Origin: Mammaliicoccus lentus
GTDB lineage: Bacteria > Bacillota > Bacilli > Staphylococcales > Staphylococcaceae
Assembly (NCBI RefSeq): GCF_002902755.1
Contig: NZ_PPRS01000066.1
Span: 1-64,000, forward strand
Length of the DNA: 64,000 nucleotides
Direction: 5' to 3'
In this document: positions 44,605 through 53,062 of the stretch, piece by piece
Numbering within the stretch: position 1 is the first letter of the stretch
Layout: each line of letters begins with the position of its first letter
Position numbers and translations under genes: made by a program
The notes under the pieces: model-generated
Database searches by the model: none
Seen by the model: only the letters and a program-made list of their open reading frames with translations
Told to the model about the DNA's origin: nothing

Positions 44605-45008
44605 AACTTAATCATATAAATATAGCAGTTAAAGATGTTGTGACGACAAAGGAATTTTTAGAAAAATATTTTGGTTTAAAATGTATTGCTTCCGCTGGAA
44701 ATATGTTTGCAGCATTAAATGACGATGATGGTTTATTATTCAATTTAATAAAAGATGAAAATGCAAGTTATCCAGATACGTTCCATATAGGCTTTCCACA
44801 GGAAGATGAAGAAAGTGTAGACAGAATATATGAGACACTCAAAGAAGACGGTTTTGAAGTGTGGGAACCAGCTTTAGCACATGGTTCATATACATTTTAC
44901 TTTAAGTCACCAGGAGAATTTACAATTGAAATATACACTCAAGCAGAAGAAAAAACAAAAACAGTAGTACATCCATATTTTGATGATTATTCAAACAAAG
45001 ATAAATAA
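44601..45008 (+). CDS. VOC-superfamily (glyoxalase/dioxygenase fold) protein
   Basis: A 135-residue metal-dependent VOC-fold protein. Start LNHINIAVKDVVTTKEFLEKYFG, a repeat half with YPDTFHIGFPQEDE and the terminal metal ligand in EFTIEIY match the beta-alpha-beta-beta-beta layout. His4 or His6, the second-half His and the C-terminal Glu are plausible ligands. Coupled to the MarR gene by ATGA overlap, so probably induced by the compound that releases the repressor. Substrate unknown. Confidence 0.85.
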   Translation: MKLNHINIAVKDVVTTKEFLEKYFGLKCIASAGNMFAALNDDDGLLFNLIKDENASYPDTFHIGFPQEDEESVDRIYETLKEDGFEVWEPALAHGSYTFYFKSPGEFTIEIYTQAEEKTKTVVHPYFDDYSNKDK

Positions 45009-45028
45009 TATACTTTATTTTAATATTT

Positions 45029-45058
45029 AAAACCCTGTACATTAGGGTTTCTTTTTTT
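45029..45058 (+). terminator. Terminator after the marR-VOC pair
   Basis: AAACCCT-GTACATT-AGGGTTT with TCTTTTTTT. Confidence 0.85.
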
Positions 45059-45147
45059 ACTTTTATAAATTATTTAGTTAATCAAAATATGAATAATATA
45101 TCTTTTTTACAATTTTATATTGTAGAATTCTAAATTAATAGTATAAT

Positions 45148-45162
45148 TGATAAAGATTCTCA
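45148..45162. promoter_or_regulatory. Fur box
   Basis: TGATAAAGATTCTCA matches 13 of 15 bases of the 7-1-7 Fur core TGATAATGATTATCA and lies 17 bp before the start of a siderophore-binding lipoprotein gene. Confidence 0.75.
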
Positions 45163-45179
45163 ATAAAGGAGTGTAAAAA

Positions 45180-46094
45180 TTGAAAAGATATTTATTTTTA
45201 TTTATGGCATGTTTAGTATTCTTGTTAGCTGCGTGTGGCAATAATGATAGTAAAGATTCCAAAGATAGTAGTGATAGTAAGGAAGTTACATATACTGACC
45301 AAGATGGTAATAAAATTAAGGTTCCTAATAAACCTAAAAGAATTGTAGATTTAACTGCTAGTTATGGTAATTTTAAAAAATTAGGTGTTGAACCTATAGC
45401 AATTACTAATGTATATCCTGATTCAAAGTTCTTAAAACAAGATGATATTAAAAAGGTAGATCCTGAAGATCCTGAAGCTGTTGCTAAATTGAAGCCTGAT
45501 TTAATTATTGCATATGCTGAGAATAAAAATATAAATAAATTGAAAAAAATAGCACCAACTGTATCGTTTAGAGTTAAGGATTTAACTTATAAAGATATGC
45601 ATGAAGATATTGGCAAGTTAGTTGGTAAAGAAGATGATGCAAAACAACAGATTAAAGATTTAGATAAGAAAATGAAAGATGATGGTAAGGAAGTTAAAGA
45701 GAAACTAGGGGAAGATAATACTTATACGATTATGGATATCCAACCTAAACTTATGTATTTGTTCGGCCCTGGATTTGGTAGAGGTAGTGATGTCATATAT
45801 AATGGTTATGGCTTGAAACAAGATTCAGATGCTAAGAAAGATATTCCTAAGGAAAGATACATGGAAGTTTCACAAGAAGATTTCCAAAAGTACACTGGCG
45901 ATTACCTATTAGTGCCGACTCAAGATGGCAAAGCTCCTAATAATGCATTTACTAAGAGTAACGTTTGGAAAAATACTGACGCAATTAAAAATGACCATGT
46001 CATTTATTACTCAATTAATGAATTCTTGTATTCAGATCCTATTTCTTTAGAAAAACAATCTGATTTCTTTAAGAAAGAACTTTTAAATAAATAA
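45180..46094 (+). CDS. FhuD-like iron(III)-siderophore binding lipoprotein
   Basis: A 304-residue lipoprotein with lipobox LLAAC (Cys20), a charged linker rich in Asp, Ser and Lys, then a helical-backbone TroA-type binding domain (about 45-300). It resembles staphylococcal FhuD2: KRIVDLTASYGNFKKLGVEP, KLKPDLIIAYAENKNI, LFGPGFGRGSDVIYNGYGLK. It would deliver hydroxamate siderophores to a FhuBG-type permease, none of which is nearby. Start TTG after AAAGGAGTG; a Fur box precedes it. Confidence 0.87.
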   Translation: MKRYLFLFMACLVFLLAACGNNDSKDSKDSSDSKEVTYTDQDGNKIKVPNKPKRIVDLTASYGNFKKLGVEPIAITNVYPDSKFLKQDDIKKVDPEDPEAVAKLKPDLIIAYAENKNINKLKKIAPTVSFRVKDLTYKDMHEDIGKLVGKEDDAKQQIKDLDKKMKDDGKEVKEKLGEDNTYTIMDIQPKLMYLFGPGFGRGSDVIYNGYGLKQDSDAKKDIPKERYMEVSQEDFQKYTGDYLLVPTQDGKAPNNAFTKSNVWKNTDAIKNDHVIYYSINEFLYSDPISLEKQSDFFKKELLNK

Positions 46095-46099
46095 TGAAT

Positions 46100-46116
46100 A
46101 AAAAGTCTGGGACATA
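46100..46116 (-). repeat. Half of a dispersed element (AGTCTGGGACATAAAT)
   Basis: AAAAGTCTGGGACATAAAT is the outer end of the family as seen at 19768. The complementary arm is missing. The rest of the element reappears at 46788, about 670 bp further on. Confidence 0.6.
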
Positions 46117-46127
46117 AATCCTAACTC

Positions 46128-46181
46128 AAAATAACATCTCATTTCACTGTTTATTCAGTTAGAAATGAGATGTTATTTTTA
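46128..46181 (+). terminator. Terminator after the FhuD-like gene
   Basis: AAAATAACATCTCATTTC and GAAATGAGATGTTATTTT form an 18-pair hairpin across a 16-base loop. Confidence 0.85.
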
Positions 46182-46235
46182 TATAATCTTCCATTTTGTT
46201 CGTGCAGGCTTGACTTAATAGAAATAAATATAAGA

Positions 46236-46274
46236 AAAAGAGCTATGGACATAAAACCTTAGCTCTTTTTTTGG
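46236..46274. terminator. Second hairpin in the long intergenic region
   Basis: AAAAAGAGCTA(TGG) and TAGCTCTTTTTTT arms; the internal GGACATAAA recalls the dispersed element. Confidence 0.65.
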
Positions 46275-46302
46275 ATTGATCAAAAAGCAAGAGTTGATAT
46301 TG

Positions 46303-46750
46303 TTGTTGGATTAAGCGTTATATAAATCCAAGTAGTGGCTCCTTATTAGATTTAGTACCTCATTAATCCAATTAACCATACTCTTATTGGATTTACTCCT
46401 ACAGTAATCCAAGTACACACACCTTTATTGGACTTTCTGCTTCATTAATCCAACTACACATACTTTTATTGGATTTACTCCTACAATAATCCAAGTACAC
46501 ATACTTTATTGGATTTACTCCAACAATAATCCAAGTACACATATTCTTATTGGATTAACGATGACAATAATCCAATTAACCATACTTTTATTGGATTTTC
46601 TACCTCATTAATCCAACTACACACGTTTTTATTGGATTTACTCCTACAATAATCCAAGTACCCACACCTTTATTGGATTTTCTGCTTCATTAATACAACT
46701 ACACACACTCTTATTGGATTTACCCCGTCATTAATCCAACTAATAATAGT
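46303..46750. repeat. Array of eleven 41-bp palindromic units
   Basis: Units of the form TTATTGGATT, about 10 variable bases, then AATAATCCAA, then about 12 bases. Unit starts are near 46303, 46343, 46384, 46425, 46466, 46506, 46547, 46588, 46629, 46670 and 46711, so spacing is 41 bp with two steps of 40. Units fall into subtypes (inner TTACTCCTACA, TTCTGCTTCAT, TAACGATGAC). The period is not a multiple of three and stops are frequent, so it is non-coding. It is not CRISPR: inner and outer spacers are themselves repeated and each unit is its own inverted repeat. Confidence 0.85.
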
Positions 46751-46787
46751 ATTTTAGGTTTTTTAGGACATTTATGACTAAGGCTCG

Positions 46788-46895
46788 TTTGTTATATTGG
46801 CAGTAGCTGACCGGATTGAAAATGTGCTTATACAAAGCTTTTTATAATTCTAGTCATCCTTGTCGAGGTGGGACTATGAAATCTTTAAAAAAGAA
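46788..46895 (-). repeat. Dispersed element, inner part (inverted)
   Basis: TTATATTGGCAGTAGCTGACC, CTAGTCATCCTTGTCG and AGGTGGGACTATGAAATC follow the same order as in 19808-19905. The AGTCTGGGACA end that should precede it lies instead at 46100, beyond the 41-bp array. Confidence 0.7.
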
Positions 46896-47140
46896 TTATG
46901 CACCTCTCTCTTTATATATTAATATAATTAATAATTTTTAATGAAATTGTAAAAATAGGTGTTATTCGATTAATATAATTATAAAAGATATATTGATATT
47001 ATAAAATGTATTTTATTGTATAATCATAAAAATTTATGGCATACATTTTTAATTGTTAATTTATAGGTTTTGTGGTAAAAATGAAGATGAGATAGTGGGA
47101 TATACCATTAACTTAAATAAACAGCGTGATAGTGATGCGT
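46896..47140. other. Leader region of the degV gene
   Basis: A/T-rich, no coding frame seen on either strand. A TATAAT at 47019-47024 is the best -10 candidate, with no well-spaced -35. Confidence 0.4.
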
Positions 47141-47155
47141 TTTTTTGGAGGAAGT

Positions 47156-47998
47156 ATGAAATTAGCTTGGTTAATAGATACTACAACTTATATTGATGAT
47201 AATGTTGATAGCAAAGATGTGTTTGTTGTTTCTTTATCAACAATTATCGATGGAAAACCATATAAAGATACGGAATTTGAAAGTTCAAATGTATTTTTTG
47301 AAATGTTAAAAGAAAATGGGAATGGTGCAAAAACTGCTCAACCAACGCCACAAGATTTTATTGAAACATACCAACATATTCAAGAAGAAGGTTATACGCA
47401 TGTTATAGCAATACATCCTTCTAGCGCTTTATCTGGTACTTATAATTCTTCGTTATCTACTGCACAGACATTCCCGATGGAAATACATGTAATCGATAGC
47501 GGCACGGGAAGTTTTCCACAGAAAGATTTATTAGAACAGGGTAGAAAACTTGCTGAAGACGGGTGTTCATTTGATGAAATTGTTAATCAATTAGAATCTT
47601 ATAAAGACTCAAGTGAACTATATTTATTGCCTAGAAATTTACAGCAGTTAAAAAATAGTGGTCGCGTAACAAATAGTAAATATTTATTAAGTAGTTTATT
47701 GAATATTAAACTTTTATTGAAACTTGAACATGGGAAAATCGATTTAGAAGTTAAGTCTCGAGGTATGAAGAAGATAGAAGCTTATTTAGTGCGTCATATT
47801 GATGAAGCAATCGCTAAAGGTGTTGAAAGAATTGGTGTATTGCATGCTGGTAATGAAAAAGAAGCACATATTTGGAAAGAGCGTATTCTTACATTGAATA
47901 GAAATATTCAAGTATCAGTTGAACCTCTTGTACCAGTGGCAAGTGTACACACGGGATATGAAACAATAGCAATTGGATGGATTAACACAAACAAGTAA
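47156..47998 (+). CDS. DegV-family fatty-acid-binding protein
   Basis: A 280-residue two-domain protein. The N-terminal WLIDTTTYID stands in place of the usual D-S-S/T start, followed by TAQPTPQDFIE near 64 and IHPSSALSGTYNSSLSTA near 88, the fatty-acid-head binding loops. In S. aureus such proteins (FakB) present fatty acids to the kinase FakA. The start ATG follows TTGGAGGAAGT. Monocistronic. Whether it works as FakB is inference. Confidence 0.88.
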   Translation: MKLAWLIDTTTYIDDNVDSKDVFVVSLSTIIDGKPYKDTEFESSNVFFEMLKENGNGAKTAQPTPQDFIETYQHIQEEGYTHVIAIHPSSALSGTYNSSLSTAQTFPMEIHVIDSGTGSFPQKDLLEQGRKLAEDGCSFDEIVNQLESYKDSSELYLLPRNLQQLKNSGRVTNSKYLLSSLLNIKLLLKLEHGKIDLEVKSRGMKKIEAYLVRHIDEAIAKGVERIGVLHAGNEKEAHIWKERILTLNRNIQVSVEPLVPVASVHTGYETIAIGWINTNK

Positions 47999-48007
47999 AT
48001 AAATATT

Positions 48008-48042
48008 TTAAAAGTTGAGAATATTTTCTCAACTTTTTTATT
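48008..48042 (+). terminator. Terminator after the degV gene
   Basis: AAAAGTTGAGAA-TATT-TTCTCAACTTTT with a T-rich tail. Confidence 0.9.
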
Positions 48043-48136
48043 TTGAGAAATATTAAATATACTCTTGTTTTAATTTTGTAAAAGTACTATCATAGATAAA
48101 TCTGATTAAAATAATATGATTAAGGAGTGACTATAA

Positions 48137-49303
48137 ATGAAAAAATATCCTTTAGCGATTTGGATATTAAGTTTAGGAGCTTTTGCAATTGGTATGACAG
48201 AGTTTGTAATTATGGGACTTTTACCAAACATTGCGAGAGACTTAAATGTTTCTGTATCTGATGCGGGTCAACTTATTACAGGGTATGCTCTGAGTGTAGC
48301 AATTGGTGGACCAATTATCGTACTAGCAACTTATAAATTACCTAGAAAGAACTTGCTTATTTTATTAATGGCTATATTTATAATAGGTAATGGTATTGGT
48401 AGTTTCGCCCCTAACTATGGTTCACTTATGATTAGTAGGGTTATAGCTGCTTTAGCTCATGGGTCATTCTTTGGAATAGGATCATTATTCGCAGCAAATA
48501 TGGTAGCACCTCATAAAAGAGCAAGTGCTATGGCTTTAATGTTTATGGGATTAACATTAAGTAATATTATCGGTGTACCATTCGGGACATTTATTGGTCA
48601 ATTATTAGGCTGGAAAATGACATTTGTTGTTATAAGTGTTTTAGGCTTATTTACACTTATAGGGATTATCAAATATGTTCCAAATCAAGAAGAAACACAA
48701 CCAATTTCGATTAAGAATGAATTGAATGTGTTAAAAGATTTAAAATTATGGCTAACTTTAGGTGTGACACTATTTGGATTTAGTAGTGTATTTGCTTACT
48801 TCACTTACATTTCACAAATATTGATTAATGTTTCTAATATTGAAGAACGTTGGATATCATTTGTTTTAATTATCTTTGGTGTAGGGGTTACATTAGGTAA
48901 TATTATTGGTGGAAGATTGGCAGATTGGAACTTAAACAAAGCCTTACAAATTATATTCGTTATATTTCCTATCTATATATTCTTAATGTATTACATTCAA
49001 AACTATAGCGTGCTAATGGTAGTAGGAATATTTGTATTTGGTTTGATTGGATTTAGTATGAGTCCGTCATTACAATTTAAGAGTACAATTGTCTCTCAAG
49101 ATGCTCCGATGCTAGCAAGTACGTTAAACCAATCAGCGTTTAATATCGGGAATGCATTAGGTGCAGCTATTGGTGGTGTAGTTGTGAGCCAATTAGGAAC
49201 AGAAAATTTAGCATTAGTTGCGCCGTTCCTAACAATTATTGGTTTAATATTCTTAATATTAGAGCAAGCATTATCTAAAAAAAGAGCTTTAAAAACTGCA
49301 TAA
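48137..49303 (+). CDS. MFS transporter, DHA1 family exporter
   Basis: A 388-residue, twelve-span major facilitator. N-terminal WILSLGAFAIGMTEFVIMGL and the span-2 region GYALSVAIGGPI are typical of the AraJ/YdhP-like drug:H+ antiporter-1 group. RVIAALAHGSFFGIG is near 100 and a central cytoplasmic loop is near 185-205. Substrate unknown; relatives export drugs, sugars or purine analogues. ATG after TAAGGAGTGACTATAA. A dispersed repeat follows. Confidence 0.88.
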   Translation: MKKYPLAIWILSLGAFAIGMTEFVIMGLLPNIARDLNVSVSDAGQLITGYALSVAIGGPIIVLATYKLPRKNLLILLMAIFIIGNGIGSFAPNYGSLMISRVIAALAHGSFFGIGSLFAANMVAPHKRASAMALMFMGLTLSNIIGVPFGTFIGQLLGWKMTFVVISVLGLFTLIGIIKYVPNQEETQPISIKNELNVLKDLKLWLTLGVTLFGFSSVFAYFTYISQILINVSNIEERWISFVLIIFGVGVTLGNIIGGRLADWNLNKALQIIFVIFPIYIFLMYYIQNYSVLMVVGIFVFGLIGFSMSPSLQFKSTIVSQDAPMLASTLNQSAFNIGNALGAAIGGVVVSQLGTENLALVAPFLTIIGLIFLILEQALSKKRALKTA

Positions 49304-49312
49304 TTTTTTATT

Positions 49313-49372
49313 GGGAGTCTAGGACATAAATAATTGTCCCAGACTTTCTTTTTGTATTGGCAGTAGTTGACA
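49313..49372 (-). repeat. Truncated dispersed element with terminator
   Basis: Hairpin GAGTCTAGGACA/TGTCCCAGACTTTC then TTGTATTGGCAGTAGTTGAC, matching the 19768 copy and then truncated. Followed by GTTGCACGTGG (49383), the module also seen near 31905. Confidence 0.75.
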
Positions 49373-49504
49373 GAGATACTATGTTGCACGTGGGGCTTGT
49401 CATGCAACATTCATGTTTTTATCCATACATATTTAAGCTTTTTTTATGTGTTACCACTAATTTATAGGTATAATATATATTGTTGTAAGGAGGTCAAATA
49501 ACAA

Positions 49505-50908
49505 ATGAGACATTGGATTGAGGAACGTGTAATTAAAACACCTCATAAAATAGCGATTCAGCAAGGAGAAAACATTTTAACTTATAAAGAATTATTAAAA
49601 GATGCAAAAAAATATGCGCAATTTTTGAATGAGTTAAATCTTGAAAGATTAGCTTTATATATTAAAAATGATATCCATCATGCTGCACTTATTATAGGTG
49701 CATGGTTGGAAAATGTTGAGCTTGTTATGATCAATACGAAATTAACTGCTAAAGAAATTGAAAACCAATTAAACTGCATAGATGTTCAAACAATTTTAAG
49801 TTATCAAGATTTAAAAATAAATCAAAAAGTAATCAATATAAATGATATTGAAGGGCGAAACGAAGTATATGAAATTAAGCCATTTAATATAAATAAAATT
49901 GCCACAATTATGTTCACTTCTGGCACAACAGGACCTGCTAAAGCTGTTCCTCAAACATTTAACAATCATTATTATAGTGCACTTGGTTGTAAAGAAAGCT
50001 TAGGTTTTGGTGAATCAACTCGGTGGCTTTCAGTGTTACCTATTTATCATATATCAGGCCTAAGTGTATTGATTAGAAGTTTAATCTTTGGTTTTACGAT
50101 AATCATTGAACCGAAATTTGAGACAAATCGTGTAATGAATCTTATAAAAAACAATAATATAACTCATATATCACTCGTACCTCAAACTTTGCAATGGTTA
50201 ATGGAATCAAATTTAGACCAACCATACAATTTAGAAAAAATATTATTAGGAGGGGCAAAATTATCTCCTTCACTTATTAAAGAGTCTTTAAGTAGATTGT
50301 TACCTATATATAATTCATTTGGTATGACAGAAACGTGTTCTCAATTCGTTACAGCAAGTCCTGATATGTTGAAAGAGGAACCAGAAACTGTAGGAAAAGT
50401 ACCTTCAAATGTTAAGTTGAAAATTATAAATAGTAATGATCAAGGCCACGGGGAAGTAGCTGTATTGGGTGAAAATGTAATGAATGGTTATTTAACATCT
50501 AATAATCCTGAAGAAGATTTTATAAATGGATATTTTAAAACGGGGGATATTGGTTCTATTAATGACGAAGGATTTATTTTTATTTATGATCGGAGAAAAG
50601 ATTTAATCATAAGTGGTGGCGAAAATATATATCCATTTGAAATTGAACATGTTGTGTTAAACCATATAGACATCATTAATTGTGTAGCCGTTCCGGTAGA
50701 AGATGAAAAATGGGGGCAAGTTCCTGCACTTGTATATGAATCATCTAAACAAATTAAAGATGTGGAATTGATCAACTTGTTAAATAATCATTTAGCCAAG
50801 TATAAACATCCTAAACATTTTTATAAAATTAAAGAAATTCCAAGAACTTCGACGGGCAAGTTATCTAGACATAAAGTAAAGGCGTGGGTAGATTATGTTA
50901 GGAAATGA
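49505..50908 (+). CDS. menE: O-succinylbenzoate-CoA ligase
   Basis: A 467-residue acyl-adenylating enzyme of menaquinone synthesis that activates o-succinylbenzoate with CoA. AMP-binding loop IMFTSGTTGPAKAVPQTF near 137, NSFGMTETCSQFVT near 272 and the hinge DRRKDLIISGGENIYP near 360 are intact; the C-terminal lysine in PRTSTGKLSRHKV is present. ATG follows AAGGAGGTCAAATAAC. menC overlaps or abuts it. Confidence 0.96.
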   Translation: MRHWIEERVIKTPHKIAIQQGENILTYKELLKDAKKYAQFLNELNLERLALYIKNDIHHAALIIGAWLENVELVMINTKLTAKEIENQLNCIDVQTILSYQDLKINQKVININDIEGRNEVYEIKPFNINKIATIMFTSGTTGPAKAVPQTFNNHYYSALGCKESLGFGESTRWLSVLPIYHISGLSVLIRSLIFGFTIIIEPKFETNRVMNLIKNNNITHISLVPQTLQWLMESNLDQPYNLEKILLGGAKLSPSLIKESLSRLLPIYNSFGMTETCSQFVTASPDMLKEEPETVGKVPSNVKLKIINSNDQGHGEVAVLGENVMNGYLTSNNPEEDFINGYFKTGDIGSINDEGFIFIYDRRKDLIISGGENIYPFEIEHVVLNHIDIINCVAVPVEDEKWGQVPALVYESSKQIKDVELINLLNNHLAKYKHPKHFYKIKEIPRTSTGKLSRHKVKAWVDYVRK

Positions 50909-50909
50909 A

Positions 50910-51908
50910 ATGAACTTTTATACGTTTACTGCTGAATTTAAGATTCCCATTAAAACACCTTTAATTGAACTTGATAGTAGGGAAGTATTAGTAGTTGAAT
51001 GGAAAGATTATGAAGGAAATACTTTTTACGGTGAATGTAATGCTTTTTCTACTAATTGGTACCATTACGAGACGATACAATCTGTTCAAAATATTTTAAC
51101 CATATGGTATGAAAATAATAAATACAACCAACTTGATAGTTATGATAAAGCTAGTTTGTCATTAGAGTCTTTAAACGACTATCCCAATGCAAGAAGCGTC
51201 ATGTCTATGATATTCTTTCAAAAATTTCATAAGTTACAAGAGATAGAAGTAGATTATGGTGCAACAATTAGTGGGAACCTTCAAGAATATTTTAAAAGCT
51301 ACAACGGTCGATTGCCATCGCGCATCAAAGTAAAATGGAATGATAATATAAAAGAGGATATGAAATATTTGAAGATGAATTATCCTGAAGTTAAAAGAGC
51401 AATCGATGCGAATGGTGTTTTAAATACAGATATTATAAAAGTGCTAAATAGTTTTTATGATGAAAATTTTATTTATATAGAACAACCATTTAAAGAACTT
51501 AAACAATACAAAGAAGTAACTAATAAATTAGAAATACCTGTTTTTATTGATGAGTCTGCTACAAGTTTAGAAATGATACAAAAGTTTCGAGAATCAAACG
51601 TAATTGATGGTGTTGTTATTAAACCATCAAGAGTAGGTGGAATAGACAAAGCTTTAGAAATTATACAATATTGTAAAGAAAATCAATTGAAAGTCGTTAT
51701 AGGTGGTATGTATGAATTTGGTTTAAGTAGTTATTTCACAGCATATTTGGCACAATATAGTGATTTACCAAGTGATATAACGCCAAGTGATTATTATTTT
51801 GAAGATGACTTTGTCTATACATCTTCAAAGTTAATAAATCAAAGCTTGTTATATTCACCGCCTGTTGTTATATATAATAAATTAAAAAAAATTAAGTCTG
51901 AGATGTAG
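50910..51908 (+). CDS. menC: o-Succinylbenzoate synthase
   Basis: A 332-residue enolase-superfamily enzyme that dehydrates SHCHC to o-succinylbenzoate. The catalytic lysine pair is in RIKVKWN, metal ligands in AIDANG, IEQPF and FIDESA, and the second lysine in VVIKPSRVGG. I start at the ATG at 50910, just after the menE stop; an upstream in-frame ATG (50895) adds five residues and is also possible. Its stop codon lies within the loop of a terminator hairpin. Confidence 0.95.
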   Translation: MNFYTFTAEFKIPIKTPLIELDSREVLVVEWKDYEGNTFYGECNAFSTNWYHYETIQSVQNILTIWYENNKYNQLDSYDKASLSLESLNDYPNARSVMSMIFFQKFHKLQEIEVDYGATISGNLQEYFKSYNGRLPSRIKVKWNDNIKEDMKYLKMNYPEVKRAIDANGVLNTDIIKVLNSFYDENFIYIEQPFKELKQYKEVTNKLEIPVFIDESATSLEMIQKFRESNVIDGVVIKPSRVGGIDKALEIIQYCKENQLKVVIGGMYEFGLSSYFTAYLAQYSDLPSDITPSDYYFEDDFVYTSSKLINQSLLYSPPVVIYNKLKKIKSEM

Positions 51909-51928
51909 AAAGGTCTCAGACTTAATTA
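51888..51928. terminator. Terminator overlapping the menC stop, part of a dispersed element
   Basis: AATTAAGTCTGAGA and TCTCAGACTTAATT form a 14-pair stem with the menC TAG in the loop. TTTTTACAGCAGCTAACTGG follows, as in the dispersed repeats. It lies between convergent menC and yidD. Confidence 0.85.
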
Positions 51929-51969
51929 GTATTTTTACAGCAGCTAACTGGACTTATAATATATAAATA

Positions 51970-52200
51970 TTAATGTTTATGGTCTTTTTTAGGTGGTACT
52001 GGATCAAAACCGCCTGGGTGAAATGGATGGCACTTTAGTATTCTTTTAATAGCCAACCAAGTTCCTTTGAGAACGCCGTATTCGGAAATTGCTTCTATAG
52101 CGTAATTAGAACATGTCGGATGAAAGCGACATGTTGGAGGCGTAAGAGGCGAAATATATCTTTGATATAATCGAATTAGCTTAATAAATAATTTTTTCAT
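51970..52200 (-). CDS. yidD: Membrane protein insertion efficiency factor YidD
   Basis: A 76-residue protein with the YidD core [20 protein letters not shown] and [13 protein letters not shown], followed by [17 protein letters not shown]. Expected to associate with the inner membrane and assist YidC-dependent insertion. Its ATG lies 11 bp after the stop of the upstream lipoprotein gene on the same strand, so the two are probably co-transcribed. Confidence 0.95.
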   Translation of the reverse strand: MKKLFIKLIRLYQRYISPLTPPTCRFHPTCSNYAIEAISEYGVLKGTWLAIKRILKCHPFHPGGFDPVPPKKDHKH

Positions 52201-52210
52201 TGCTAAGCTC

Positions 52211-52996
52211 CTATTTATATTGATTGTTTGTTAAATTTTTATATGGCTTCACATCTGTGCTGTTAAATTTATAGAAATCTGTCGTTTGTTTCATGTGGAT
52301 TTTAATATTCTCATTTTTAATTTTTCCAGTAGCTTCTATGTCAAATGTAAGCTGTTTAGGCAAGCTTTTATTCTTTTGGAATGATAATTTAAAGTTACCT
52401 TTTTTAATTTTTAAATCACTTATATTACTTAATGAATTTTGGTCAATTAAAGGTGATTGGCTATAACCAAAATCATATAAGTATTTCATAACTTTACCTG
52501 TACCTTCGTAAGACAATGTTCTATCTTCTAAATTGATATCATCTTCAATAGGTTTTAGTAAACTTTGGTTAAATGTTGTTAAATCAAACCAATCTTGACC
52601 AAGTTTTTGATAATAATCAACTTCTGCATTTTGTGTATGATAATTTAAGTAATTAGATTTAGGTGAAGATTTGAGTTTGTTTGAGTCAACATATATACTT
52701 TTGTTCATCGTTTTAAATGCTTTACTATTACTTTCTTGTTCGATATTGAAAGCTAGCTTATCGTGGTGATTAGTACGACCGTGCGATTCTTGATTCAATT
52801 TTACCTTTTTATCTTGATAATCAACCGTCGTTACATTTTTAGAATGAATTGAATGAGTATCAATTTTCTTAATGTTTTTCTGGAAAGATTCAATAGCATC
52901 TGAGCTATCTTTATAATTATTTTGACCTTGTTGACTACAACTTGCTAGAATAAGAGTAATTGTCATAACAAGGGTTGTAAAAATTAACTTTTTCAA
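52211..52996 (-). CDS. Conserved lipoprotein of unknown function
   Basis: A 261-residue lipoprotein with lipobox LILASC (Cys20). The mature part is rich in Lys, Asn, Ser and Asp and looks like a beta-rich LolA/LppX-type fold (strand-like segments [37 protein letters not shown]). I do not recognise a specific family with confidence. It precedes yidD on the same strand. ATG after AGAAAGGTAGAAACTATT. Confidence 0.8.
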   Translation of the reverse strand: MKKLIFTTLVMTITLILASCSQQGQNNYKDSSDAIESFQKNIKKIDTHSIHSKNVTTVDYQDKKVKLNQESHGRTNHHDKLAFNIEQESNSKAFKTMNKSIYVDSNKLKSSPKSNYLNYHTQNAEVDYYQKLGQDWFDLTTFNQSLLKPIEDDINLEDRTLSYEGTGKVMKYLYDFGYSQSPLIDQNSLSNISDLKIKKGNFKLSFQKNKSLPKQLTFDIEATGKIKNENIKIHMKQTTDFYKFNSTDVKPYKNLTNNQYK

Positions 52997-53062
52997 TAGT
53001 TTCTACCTTTCTAATAAAATATATATACAGTTTATCATAATCAATGAAAGAGGTCGTGTATC

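Noticed and set aside
46303-46750. CRISPR array
   Set aside because: The spacing is regular, but the would-be spacers are repeated, each unit is an internal inverted repeat, and there are no cas genes.
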